Below, in pieces: positions 1-12,040 of a DNA stretch of 29,852 nucleotides (positions are counted from its first letter, which is position 1; each line of letters opens with the position of its first letter). The stretch comes from Saccoglossus kowalevskii (lineage: Eukaryota; Hemichordata; Enteropneusta; Harrimaniidae). A program made the position numbers and the translations under genes. The notes under the pieces were generated by a model. The model saw only the letters and a list, made by a program, of their open reading frames with translations, searched no databases and was not told the origin of the DNA. The stretch spans positions 1 to 29,852 of the forward strand of contig NW_003150505.1 in the NCBI RefSeq assembly GCF_000003605.2, written 5' to 3'.

Positions 1-115
1 CATGAGATGGAACTGAACAAGGGATTGTGCATGTATACCAGGCTGGTACAGAGTGTAATGAGATGGAAACGAACAAGGGATTGTGCATGTATACCTGGCT
101 GACACAGAGTGCAAT

Positions 116-166
116 GAGATGGAACTAGATTAGGGATTGTGCATGTGTACCTATACAGAGTGCAAT
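116..166. repeat. First example of the 51-bp short monomer (about 43 copies in the array)
   Basis: This monomer carries AGATTAGGG in place of the usual GAACAAGGG region, and GTGTACCTATACAGAG where full monomers have a stretch five bases longer, so it is 51 bp. A sister form has GGATTAGGG and GTGTACCTGTACAGAG. I located about 43 such units by eye, with key motifs near 150, 927, 1760, 2753, 4258, 4704, 5818, 6150, 6818, 7428, 7757, 8643, 8975, 9758, 11038, 11427, 12309, 12641, 13252, 13638, 14189, 15307, 15919, 16979, 17246, 17808, 18363, 19088, 20038, 20704, 21877, 22768, 23099, 23820, 24319, 24651, 25490, 25595, 26370, 26533, 27200, 28201 and 28817. A few carry further small changes; the one near 8975 is 53 bp. 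In about 39 cases the next monomer has GGGAATGTGC instead of GGGATTGTGC, so the two form a linked 107-bp cassette. Confidence 0.9.
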
Positions 167-446
167 GAGATGGAACTGGACAAGGGAATGTGCATGTATA
201 CCTGGCTGGTACAGAGTGCAATGAGATGGAACTGGACAAGGGATTGTGCATGTATACCTGGCTGTTTTAGAGAGCAATGAGTTGGAACTGGACAAGGGAT
301 TGTGCATTTATACCTTGCAGGCACTGAGTGCAATGAGTTGGAACTGAACAAGGGATTGTGCATTTATACCTGGCTGGTACAGAGTGCAACGAGATGGAAC
401 TGAACAAGGGATTGTGCATGTATACCTGGCTGGTTTAGAGTGCAAT

Positions 447-726
447 GAGTTGGAACTGGACAAGGGATTGTGCATTTGTACCTTGCAGGCACTGAGTGCA
501 ATGAGTTGGATACGAACAAGGGATTGTGCATGTATACCTGACTGGTACAGAGTGCAATGAGATGGAACTGAACAAGGGAGTGTGCATGTATACCTGGCTG
601 GTACAGAGTGCAATGAGATGGAAACGAACAAGGGATTGTGCATGTATATCTGGCTGGTACAGAGTGCAACGAGACGGAACTGAACTACGGATTGTGCATG
701 TATACCTGGCTGGTTTAGAGTGCAAT
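447..726. repeat. Five-monomer higher-order block, copy 1 of 5
   Basis: Five consecutive 56-bp monomers (280 bp) carry private markers in fixed order: GCATTTGTACC, then GAGTTGGATACG, then GGGAGTGTGC, then GAGATGGAAACG, then GAGACGG. The same ordered set is found at 5228-5507, 14717-14996, 16443-16722 and 27557-27836. This copy has its own changes, such as GTATATCTGG and GAACTACGG. A fixed order of private markers at five distant sites means the block was copied as a unit. Confidence 0.88.
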
Positions 727-945
727 GAGTTGGAACTGGTCAAGGGATTGTGCATATATACCTGGCTGGTACAGATTGCAATGAGATGGAAACGAACAAT
801 GGATTGTGCATGTATACCTGGCTGGTACAGAGTGCAATGAGATGGAACTGAACAAGGGATTGTGTATGTATACCTGGCTGGTACAGAGTGACATGAGATG
901 GAACTGGATTAGGGATTGTGCATGTGTACCTGTACGGATTGCAAT

Positions 946-1281
946 GAAATGAAACTGAACTAGGCAATGTATTTGTATTCCTTACCTTGACGGAATGCAA
1001 TGATATGAAACTGAATAAAGGATTGTATTCTGCTTCCTTACTGTCTCGGAACGCAATGAAATAAAATTGAACTAAGCATTGTACTTGCCTTCCTGACTGG
1101 CCTGGAACGCAATGAAATGAAAACGAACTAAGCATTGAACTTGTCTTCCTGACTGGTATAGAATGCAATGCAATGAAATTGAACTGGGCATTGTATTTGG
1201 CTTCCTGACTGGGCCGAAATGCAACGAAATGAAACTGAACTAGGGATTGTACTTGGATTCCTGACTGGTTTAGAGTGCAAT
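946..1281. repeat. Island of six strongly diverged 56-bp monomers
   Basis: Exactly six units of 56 bp (336 bp) sit directly after a 51-bp monomer and directly before a normal one. They keep the monomer length and frame positions such as GAA.TGAAA.TGAA at the start and TGCAA or CGCAA at the end. The interior instead carries recurrent features absent elsewhere, for example CTTCCTGACTGG and GAACTAAGCATTG. By hand alignment the last unit is about 82% identical to the common monomer and the third about 66%, while most other monomers differ from it by only a few bases. The six share derived or ancestral features with each other, so they look like a separate subfamily or an old un-homogenised relic. 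Confidence 0.92.
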
Positions 1282-1892
1282 GAGATGGAACTGGACAAGG
1301 GATTGTGCATTTATACCTTGCTGGCACTGAGTGCAATGAGATGGATACGAACATGGGATTGTGCATGTATACCTGGCTGTCACAGAGTGCAATGAGGTGG
1401 ATACGAACAAGGGATTGTGCATGTATACCTGGCTGGTACAGAGTGCAATGAGATGGAACTGAACAAGGGATTGTGCATGTATACCTGGCTGGTACAGAGT
1501 GCAACGAGATGGAACTGAACAAGGGATTGTGCATGTATACCTGGCTGGTACAGAGTGCAATGAGATAGAACTGGACAAGGGATTGTGCATGTATACCTGG
1601 CTGACACAGAGTGCAATGAGATGGAACTGGATTGGGGATTGTGCATGTATACCTGGCTGGTACAGAGTGCAATGAGATTGAACTGGACAAGGGATTGTGC
1701 ATGTATACCTGGTTGACACAGAGTGCAATGAGATGGAACTGGATTAGGGATTGTGCATGTGTACCTGTACAGAGAGCAATGAGATGGAACTGGACAAGGG
1801 AATGTGCATGTATACCTGGCTGGTACAGAGTGCAATGAGATGGAACTGGACAAGGGATTGTGCATGTATACCTGGCTGTCACAGAGTACAAT

Positions 1893-1939
1893 GAAATAGA
1901 ACTGGACAAGGGATTGTGCATGTATACCTGGCTGACAAT
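1893..1939. repeat. 47-bp deletion monomer, copy 1
   Basis: The unit ends CTGGCTGACAAT instead of CTGGCTGACACAGAGTGCAAT, a nine-base deletion. The next monomer has the equally rare GATTGAAACAAAC. The same pair occurs at 11558-11604 and after it. The shared stretch runs about 215 bp (1893 to about 2109, matching 11558 to about 11774) with one substitution noticed, so one site was copied from the other or from a common source. Confidence 0.88.
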
Positions 1940-4686
1940 GAGATTGAAACAAACAAGGGATTGTGCATGTATACCTGGCTGGTACAGAGTGCAATGAGAT
2001 GAAACTGGACAAGGGATTGTGCATGTATACCTGGCTGGTTTAGAGAGCAATGAGTTGGAACTGGACAAGGGATTGTGCATTTATACCTTGCAGGCACTGA
2101 GTGCAATGAGTTGGAACTGAACAAGGGATTGTGCATGTATACCTGGCTGGTACAGAGTGCAATGAGATAGAACTGGACAAGGGATTGTGCATGTATTCCT
2201 GGCTGACACAGAGTGCATCGAGATGGACTGAACAAGGGATTGTGCATGTGTACCTGGCTGGTTTAGAGTGCATGAGTGGAACTGGTCAAGGGATTGTGCA
2301 TATATACCTGGTTGGTACAGATTGCAATGAGATGGAACTGAACAAGGAATTGTGCATATATGCCTGGCTGGTTTAGAGTGCAATGAGTTGGAACTGGACA
2401 AGGGATTGTGCATGTATACCTTGCTGGTACAGATTGCAATGAGTTGGAAACGAACAAGTGATTGTGCATGTATACTTGGCTGGTACAGAGTGCAACGAGA
2501 TGGAACTGAACAAGGAATTGTGCATATATACCTGGCTGGTTTAGAGTGCAATGAGTTGGAACTGGACAAGGGATTGTGCATGTATACCTTGCTGGTACAG
2601 ATTGCAATGAGATGGAAACGAACAAGTGATTGTGCATGTATACATGGTTGGTACAGAGTGCAACGAGATGGAACTGAACAAGGAATTGTGCATGTATACC
2701 TGGATGACACAGAGTGCAATGAGATGGAACTAGATTAGGGATTGTGCATGTGTACCTATACAGAGTGCAATGAGATGGAACTGGACAAGGGAATGTGCAT
2801 GTATACCTGGCTGGTACAGAGTGCAATGATATGAAACTGGACAAGGGATTGTGCATGTATACCTGGCTGTCACAGAGTGCAATGAAATAGAACTGGACAA
2901 GGGATTGTTCATGTATACCTGGCTGGCACAGAGTGCAATGAGATGGATACGAACAAGGGATTGTGCATGTATACCTGGCTGGTACAGAGTGCAATGAGAT
3001 GGAACTGAACAAGGGATTGTGTATGCATACCTGGCTGGTACAGAGTGCCATGAGATGGAACTGAACAAGGGATTGTGCATGTATACCTGGCTGGTTTAGA
3101 GTGCAATGAGTTGGAACTGGACAAGGGATTGTGCATGTATACCTGGTTGTCACAGAGTGCAATGAAATAGAACTGGACAAGGGATTGTGCATGTATACCT
3201 GGCTGGTACAAACTGCAATGAGATGGAACTGAACAAGGGATTGTGCATGTATACCTGGCTGGTACAGAGTGCAATGAGATGGAACTGAACAAGGGATTGT
3301 GCATGTATACCTGGCTGGTACAGAGTGCAATGAGATGGAACTGGACAAGGGATTGTGCATGTATACCTGGCTGTTTTAGAGAGCAATGAGTTGGAACTGG
3401 ACAAGGGATTGTGCATTTATACCTTGCAGGCACTGAGTGCAATGAGTTGGAACTGAACAAGGGATTGTGCATGTATACCTGGCTGGTACAGAGTGCAATG
3501 ACATTGAACTGGACAAGGGAATGTGCATGCATACCTGGCTGTTACAGAGTGCAATGAGATGGAACTGGACAAGGGATTGTGCATGTATACCTGGCTGTCA
3601 CAGAGTGCAATGAATTTGAACTGGACAAGGGAATGTGCATGTATACCTGGCTGGTACAGAGTGCAATGAGATGGAACTGGACAAGGGATTGTGCATGTAT
3701 ACCTGGTTGTCACAGAGTGCAATGAAATAGAACTGGACAAGGGATTGTGCATGTATACCTGGCTGGTACAAAGTGCAATGATATGGAACTGAACAAGGGA
3801 TTGTGCATGTATACCTTGCAGGCACTGAGTGCAATGAGATGGAACTGAACAAGGGAATGTGCATGTATACCTGGCTGGTACAGAGTGCAATGAGATGGAA
3901 CTGAACAAGGGATTGTGTATGTATACCTGGCTGGTACAGAGTGCCATGAGATGGAACTGAACAAGGGATTGTGCATGTATACCTGGCTGGTTTAGAGTGC
4001 AATGAGTTGGAACTGGACAAGGGATTGTGCATTTATACCTTGCAGGCACTGAGTGCAATGAGTTGGATACGAACAAGGGATTGTGCATGTATACCTGGCT
4101 GGTACAGAGTGCAATGAGATGGAACTGAACAAGGGATTGTGCATGTATACCAGGCTGGTACAGAGTGTAATGAGATGGAAAAGAACAAGGGATTGTGCAT
4201 GTATACCTGGCTGACACAGAGTGCAATGAGATGGAATTAGATTAGGGATTGTGCATGTGTACCTATACAGAGTGCAATGAGATGGAACTGGACAAGGGAA
4301 TGTGCATGTATACCTGGCTGGTACAGAGTGCAATGAGATGGAACTGGACAAGGGATTGTGCATGTATACCTGGCTGTTTTAGAGAGCAATGAGTTGGAAC
4401 TGGTCAAGGGATTGTGCATTTATACCTTGCAGGCACTGAGTGCAATGAGTTGGAACTGAACAAGGGATTGTGCATGTATACCTGGCTGGCACAAAGTGCA
4501 ATGAGATGGAACTGGACAAAGGGATTGTGCATATATACCTGGCTGGTACAGATTGCAATGAGATGGAAACGAACAAGTGATTAGTGCATGTATACCAGGC
4601 TGGTACAGAGTGTAATGAGATGGAAACGAACAAGGGATTGTGCATGTATACCTGGCTGACACAGAGTGCAATGAGATGGAACTAGA

Positions 4687-5507
4687 TTAGGGATTGTGCA
4701 TGTGTACCTATACAGAGTGCAATGAGATGGAACTGGACAAGGGAATGTGCATGTATACCTGGCTGGTACAGAGTGCAATGAGATGGAACTGGACAAGGGA
4801 TTGTGCATGTATACCTGGCTGTTTTAGAGAGCAATGAGTTGGAACTGGACAAGGGATTGTGCATTTATACCTTGCAGGCACTGAGTGCAATGAGTTGGAA
4901 CTGAACAAGGGATTGTGCATTTATACCTGGCTGGTACAGAGTGCAATGATATGGAACTGGACAAGGGATTGTGCACGTATACCTGGCTGTCACAGAGTGC
5001 AATGAAATAGAACTGGACAAGGGATTGTGCTTGTATACCTGGCTGGCACAGAGTGTAATGAGATTGATACGAACAATGGATTGTGCATGTATACTTGGCT
5101 GGTACAGAGTGCAATGAGATGGAGCTGAACAAGGGATTGTGCATGTATACCTGGCTGGTACAGAGTGCAACGAGATGGAACTGAACAAGGGATTGTGCAT
5201 GTATACCTGGCTGGTTTAGAGTGCAATGAGTTGGAACTGGACAAGGGATTGTGCATTTGTACCTTGCAGGCACTGAGTGCAATGAGTTGGATACGAACAA
5301 GGGATTGTGCATGTATACCTGACTGGTACAGAGTGCAATGAGATGGAACTGAACAAGGGAGTGTGCATGTATACCTGGCTGGTACAGAGTGCAATGAGAT
5401 GGAAACGAACAAGGGATTGTGCATGTATACCTGGCTGGTACAGAGTGCAACGAGACGAAACTGAACTAGGGATTGTGTATGTATACCTGGCTGGTTTAGA
5501 GTGCAAT
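4687..5507. repeat. Duplicated block (about 821 bp), partner at 15902-16722
   Basis: At an offset of 11215 bp the two stretches agree except for about five substitutions that I could find, for example in GTATACTTGGC near 5094 and GGAGCTG near 5122. Shared rare markers include GTGCACGTATACC, GTGCTTGTATACC and GTGTAATGAGATTG. A third, slightly less similar copy lies around 14190-14996, and a partial fourth around 27210-27836. The block contains one copy of the five-monomer higher-order unit. Confidence 0.87.
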
Positions 5508-8074
5508 GAGTAGGAACTGGTCAAGGGATTGTGCATTTATACCTTGCAGGCACTGAGTGCAATGAGTTGGAACTGAACAAGGGATTGTGCATGTATACCT
5601 GGCTGGCACAAAGTGCAATGAGATGGAACTGGACAAGGGATTGTGCATATATACCTGGCTGGTACAGATTGCAATGAGATGGAAACGAACAAGTGATTGT
5701 GCATGTATACCTGGCTGGTACAGAGTGCAACGAGATGGAACTGAACAAGGAATTGTGCATGTATACCTGGCTGACACAGAGTGCAATGAGATGGAACTAG
5801 ATTAGGGATTGTGCATGTGTACCTATACAGAGTGCAATGAGATGGAACTGGACAAGGGAATGTGCATGTATACCTGGCTGGTACAGAGTGCAATGATATG
5901 AAACTGGACAAGGGATTGTGCATGTATACCTGGCTGTCACAGAGTGCAATGAAATAGAACTGGACAAGGGATTGTGCATGTATACCTGGCTGGCACAGAG
6001 TGCAATGAGATGGATACGAACAAGCCATTGTGCATGTATACCTGGCTGGTACAGAGGGCAATGAGATGGAACTGAACAAGGGATTGTACATGTATACCTG
6101 GCTGACACAGAGTGCAATGAGATGGAACTAGATTAGGGATTGTGCATGTGTACCTGTACAGAGTGCAATGAGATGGAACTGGACAAGGGAATGTGCATGT
6201 ATACCTGGCTGGTACAGAGTGCAATGAGATGGAACTGGACAAGGGATTGTGCATGTATACCTGGCTGTTTTAGAGAGCAATGAGTTGGAGCTGGACAAGG
6301 GATTGTGCATATATACCTGGCTGGTACAGAGTGCAATGAAATTGAACTGGACAAGGGAATGTGCATGTATACCTGGCTGGTACAGAGTGCAATGAGATGG
6401 AACTGGACAAGGGATTGTGCATGTATACCTGGCTGTCACAGAGTGCAATGAAATTGAACTGGACAAGGGAATGTGCATGTATACCTGGCTGGTACAGAGT
6501 GCAATGAGATGGAACTGGACAAGGGATTGTGCATGTATACCTGGTTGTCACAGAGTGCAATGAAATAGAACTGGACAAGGGATAGTGCATGTATACCTGG
6601 CTGGTACAAAGTGCAATGAGATGGAACTGAACAAGGGATTGTGCATGTATACCTTGCAGGCACTGAGTGCAATGAGTTGGAACTGAACAAGGGATTGTGC
6701 ATGTATACCTGGCTGGTACAGAGTGCAATGAGATAGAACTGGGCAAGGGATTGTGCATGTATACCTGGCTGACACAGAGTGCAATGAGATGGAACTGGAT
6801 TAGGGATTGTGCATGTGTACCTGTACAGAGTGCAATGAGATGGAACTGGACAAGGGAATGTGCATGCATACCTGGCTGGTACAGAGTGCAATGATATGAA
6901 ACTGGACAAGGGATTGTGCATGTATACCTGGCTGTCACAGAGTGCAATGAAATAGAACTGGACAAGGGATTGTTCATGTATACCTGGCTGGCACAGAGTG
7001 CAATGAGATGGATACGAACAAGGGATTGTGCATGTATACCTGGCTGGTACAGAGTGCAATGAGATGGAACTGAACAAGGGATTGTGTATGTATACCTGGC
7101 TGGTACAGAGTGCCATGAGATGGAACTGAACAAGGGATTGTGCATGTATACCTGGCTGGTTTAGAGTGCAATGAGTTGGAACTGGACAAGGGATTGTGCA
7201 TTTATACCTTGCAGGCACTGAGTGCAATGAGTTGGATACGAACAAGGGATTGTGCATGTATACCTGGCTGGTACAGAGTGCAATGAGATGGAACTGAACA
7301 AGGGATTGTGCATGTATACCAGGCTGGTACAGAGTGTAATGAGATGGAAACGAACAAGGGATTGTGCATGTATACCTGGCTGACACAGAGTGCAATGAGA
7401 TGGAACTAGATTAGGGATTGTGCATGTGTACCTATACAGAGTGCAATGAGATGGAACTGGACAAGGGAATGTGCATGTATACCTTGGCTGGTACAGAGTG
7501 CAATGAGATGGAACTGGACAGGATTGTGCATGTATACCTGACTGTTTAGAGAGCATGAATTGTAACTGGAACAAGGATTGTGCATTTATACCTTGCAGGC
7601 ACTGAATGCATGAATTGGAACTGAACAAGGATTGTGCATGTATACCTGGCTGGTACAGAGTGCAATGAGATAGAACTGAACAAGGGATTGTGCATGTATA
7701 CCTGGCTGACACAGAGTGCAATGAGATGGAACTGGATAAGGGATTGTGCATGTGTACATGTACAGAGTGCAATGAGATGGAACTGGACAAGGGATTTTGC
7801 TTGTATACCTTGCAGGTACTGAGTGCAATGAGTTGGAACTGAACAAGGGATTGTGCATGTATACCTGGCTGGCACAAAGTGCAATGAGATGGAATTGGAC
7901 AAGGGATTGTGCATGTATACCTGGCTGGTACAGAGTGCAATGAGATAGACCTGGGCAAGGGATTGTGCATGTATACCTGGCTGACACAAGTTAAATGAGA
8001 TGGAACTGGATTAGGGATTGTGCATGTATACCTGGCTGTCACAGAGTGCAATGAAATTGAACTGGACAAGGGAA

Positions 8075-8531
8075 TGTGCATGTATACCTGGCTGGTACAG
8101 AGTGCAATGAGATGGAACTGGACAAGGGATTGTGCATGTATACCTGGCTGTCACAGAGTGCAATGGAATTGAACTGGACAAGGGAATGTGCATGTATACC
8201 TGGCTGGTACAGAGTGCAATGAGATGGAACTGGACAAGGGATTGTGCATGTATACCTGGTTGTCACAGAGTGCAATGAAATAGAACTGGACAAGGGATTG
8301 TGCATGTATACCTGGCTGGTACAAAGTGCAATGAGATGGAACTGAACAAGGGATTGTGCATGTATACCTTGCAGGCACTGAGTGCAATGAGTTGGAACTG
8401 AACAAGGGATTGTGCATGTTTACCTGGCTGGTACAGAGTGCAATGAGATAGAACTGGGCAAGGGATTGTGCATGTATACCTGGCTGACACAGAGTGCAAT
8501 GAGATGGAACTGGATTAGGGATTGTGCATGT
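8075..8531. repeat. Duplicated block (457 bp), partner at 18629-19086
   Basis: The two copies are identical by eye except for one extra T in the second copy near 18685 (GGGATTTGTGC). Shared rare markers are AATGGAATTG and CATGTTTACC. The offset is 10555 bp after the inserted base. Confidence 0.88.
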
Positions 8532-9440
8532 ATACCTGGCTGGTACAGAGTGCAATGAGATTGAACTGGACAAGGGATTGTGCATGTATACCTGGTTGAC
8601 ACAGAGTGCAATGAGATGGAACTGGATTAGGGATTGTGCATGTGTACCTGTACAGAGAGCAATGAGATGGAACTGGACAAGGGAATGTGCATGTATACCT
8701 GGCTGGTACAGAGTGCAATGAGATGGAACTGGACAAGGGATTGTGCATGTATACCTGGCTGTCACAGAGTACAATGAAATAGAACTGGACAAGGGATTGT
8801 GCATGTATACCTGGCTGATACTGAGTGCAATGAAATGGAACTTGACAAGGGAATGTGCATGTATACCTGGCTGGTACAGAGTGCAAGGAGATAGAACTGG
8901 GCAAGGGATTGTGCATGTATACCTGGTTGACACAGAGTGCAATGAGATGGAACTGGATTAGGGATTGTGCATGTGTACCTGTACACTGAGTGCAATGAGA
9001 TGGAACTGGACAAGGGAATGTGCATGTATACCTGGCTGGTACAGAGTGCAATGATATGAAACTGGACAAGGGATTGTGCATGTATTCCTGGCTGTCACAG
9101 AGTGCAATGAAATAGAACTGGACAAGGGATTGTGCATGTATACCTGGCTGGCACAGAGTGCAATGAGATGGATACGAACAATGGATTGTGCATGTATACC
9201 TGGCTGGTACAGAGTGCAATGAGATGGAACTGAACAAGGGATTGTGTATGTATACCTGGCTGGTACAGAGTGACATGAGATGGAACTGAACAAGGGATTG
9301 TGCATGTATACCTGGCTGGTTTAGAGTGCAATGTGTTGGAACTGGACAAGGGAATGTGCATGTATACCTGGCTGGTACAGAGTGCAATGAGATGGAACTG
9401 AACAAGGGATTGTGCGTGTATACCTGGCTGGTTTAGAGTG

Positions 9441-10230
9441 CAATGAGTTGGAACTGAACAAGGGATTGTGCATTTATACCTTGCAGGCACTGAGTGCAAT
9501 GAGTTGGATACGAACAAGGGATTGTGCATGTATACCTGGCTGGTACAGAGTGCAATGAGATGGAACTGAACAAGGGATTGTGCATGTATACCAGGCTGGT
9601 ACAGAGTGCAATGAGAAGGAAACGAACAAGGGATTGTGCATGTATACCTGGCTAGTACAGAGTGCAACGAGATGGAACTGAACAAGGGATTGTGCATGTA
9701 TACCTGGCTGACACAGAGTGCAATGAGATGGAACTAGATTAGGGATTGTGCATGTGTACCTATACAGAGTGCAATGAGATGGAACTGGACAAGGGAATGT
9801 GCATGTATACCTGGCTGGTACAGAGTGCAATGAGATGGAACTGGACAAGGGATTGTGCATGTATACCTGGCTGTTTTAGAGAGCAATGAGTTGGAACTGG
9901 ACAAGGGATTGTGCATTTATACCTTGCAGGCACTGAGTGCAATGAGTTGGAACTGAACAAGGGATTGTGCATGTATACCTGGCTGGTACAGAGTGCAATG
10001 AGATGGAACTGAACAAGGGATTGTGTATGTATACCTGGCTGGTACAGAGTGACATGAGATGGAACTGAACAAGGGATTGTGCATGTATACCTGGCTGGTT
10101 TAGAGTGCAATGAGTTGGAACTGGACAAGGGATTGTGCATTTATACCTTGCAGGCACTGAGTGCAATGAGTTGGATACGAACAAGGGATTGTGCATGTAT
10201 ACCTGGCTGGTACAGAGTGCAATGAGATGT
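9441..10230. repeat. Duplicated block (about 790 bp), partner at 20390-21179
   Basis: At an offset of 10949 bp the copies differ at only a few positions noticed (near 9447, GAGAAGG near 9616, and ACTGAG against ACAGAG near 9934). Shared markers are GGCTAGTACAG and GTGACATGAG. The matching relation continues to the left, to about 9001 and 20062, but with two extra monomers in the first copy. A third copy of part of it is at about 26886-27225 (offset 17445), and that copy shares GAGAAGG with this one. Confidence 0.86.
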
Positions 10231-10342
10231 AACTGGACAAGGGATTGTGCATTTATACCTTGCAGGCACTGAGTGCAATGAGTTGGATACGAACAAGGGA
10301 TTGTGCATGTATACCTGGCTGGTACAGAGTGCAATGAGATGG
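10119..10342. repeat. Local tandem duplication of a two-monomer unit (2 x 112 bp)
   Basis: Bases 10119-10230 and 10231-10342 are the same two-monomer string (GCATTTATACC monomer plus GAGTTGGATACG monomer) and differ only in the last base. The otherwise matching block at 20390-21340 has the string once. This is a recent gain of two monomers in this copy, or a loss in the other. Confidence 0.87.
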
Positions 10343-11557
10343 AACTGAACAAGGGATTGTGCATGTATACCTGGCTGGTACAGAGTGCAATGAGATGGAA
10401 CTGGACAAGGGATTGTGCATGTATACCTGGCTGTTTTAGAGAGCAATGAGTTGGAACTGGACAAGGGATTGTGCATTTATACCTTGCAGGCACTGAGTGC
10501 AATGAGTTGGAACTGAACAAGGGATTGTGCATGTATACCTGGCTGGTACAGAGTGCAATGACATTGAACTGGACAAGGGAATGTGCATGCATACCTGGCT
10601 GTTACAGAGTGCAATGAGATGGAACTGGACAAGGGATTGTGCATGTATACCTGGCTGTCACAGAGTGCAATGAATTTGAACTGGACAAGGGAATGTGCAT
10701 GTATACCTGGCTGGTACAGAGTGCAATGAGATGGAACTGGACAAGGGATTGTGCATGTATACCTGGTTGTCACAGAGTGCAATGAAATAGAACTGGACAA
10801 GGGATTGTGCATGTATACCTGGCTGGTACAAAGTGCAATGAGATGGAACTGAACAAGGGATTGTGCATGTATACCTTGCAGGCACTGAGTGCAATGAGTT
10901 GGAACAGAACAAGGGATTGTGCATGTATACCTGGCTGGTACAGAGTGCAATGAGATAGAACTGGGCAAGGGATTGTGCATGTATACCTGGCTGACACAGA
11001 GTGCAATGAGATGGAACTAGATTAGGGATTGTGCATGTGTACCTATACAGAGTGCAATGAGTTGGAACTGGACAAGGGATTGTGCATTTATACCTTGCAG
11101 CACTGAGTGCAATGAGTTGGAACTGAACAAAGGGATTGTGCATGTATACCTGGCTGGTACAGAGTGCAATGAGATGGATACGAACAAGGGATTGTGCATG
11201 TATACCTGGCTGGTACAGAGTGCAATGAGATGGAACTGAACAAGGGATTGTGCATGTATACCTGGCTGGTACAGAGTGCAACGAGATGGAACTGAACAAG
11301 GGATTGTGCATGTATACCTGGCTGGTACAGAGTGCAATGAGATAGAACTGGACAAGGGATTGTGCATGTATACCTGGTTGACACAGAGTGCAATGAGATG
11401 GAACTGGATTAGGGATTGTGCATGTGTACCTGTACAGAGAGCAATGAGATGGAACTGGACAAGGGAATGTGCATGTATACCTGGCTGGTACAGAGTGCAA
11501 TGAGATGGAAATGAACAAGGGATTGTGCATGTATACCTGGCTGTCACAGAGTGCAAT

Positions 11558-11604
11558 GAAATAGAACTGGACAAGGGATTGTGCATGTATACCTGGCTGA
11601 CAAT
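11558..11604. repeat. 47-bp deletion monomer, copy 2
   Basis: It carries the same nine-base deletion ending CTGGCTGACAAT as 1893-1939, followed by the same rare GATTGAAACAAAC monomer. Confidence 0.88.
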
Positions 11605-12040
11605 GAGATTGAAACAAACAAGGGATTGTGCATGTATACCTGGCTGGTACAGAGTGCAATGAGATGGAACTGGACAAGGGATTGTGCATGTATACCTGGC
11701 TGGTTTAGAGAGCAATGAGTTGGAACTGGACAAGGGATTGTGCATTTATACCTTGCAGGCACTGAGTGCAATGAGATGTGATACGAACAAGGGATTGTGC
11801 ATGTATACCTGGCTGGTACAGAGTGCAACGAGATGGAACTGAACAAGGGATTGTGCATGTATACCTGGCTGGTTTAGAGTGCAATGAGTTGGAACTGGTC
11901 AAGGGATTGTGCATGTATACCTGGCTGATACAGATTGCAATGATTTGGAACTGGACAAGGGATTGTGCATTTATACCTTGCAGGCACTGAGTGCAATGAG
12001 TTGGAACTGAACAAGGGATTGTGCATTTATACCTTGCAGG

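Noticed and set aside
116-166. TTAGGG inside the 51-bp monomer as interstitial telomere sequence
   Set aside because: It is a single hexamer per monomer, never tandem, and arises from a simple variant of AACAAGGG.
526-840. Plus-strand open frames of 60-145 codons rich in Cys, Trp and Met
   Set aside because: They recur wherever a run of monomers lacks the TGA or TAG produced by certain variants and repeat a 56-residue pattern. They are shadows of the repeat.
740-2080. Long minus-strand open frame (446 codons) and dozens of similar ones as protein genes
   Set aside because: The consensus monomer has no minus-strand stops in any frame, so long open frames are expected for free. They are broken irregularly by variant monomers (TTTAGAG, CTAGATTAGGG), overlap each other in all frames and have no gene context.
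3220-3275. 56-bp monomer as a doubled 28-bp unit
   Set aside because: GTGCA occurs in both halves and CTG aligns, but an ungapped comparison at shifts of 28 or 26 gives few other matches, near chance.
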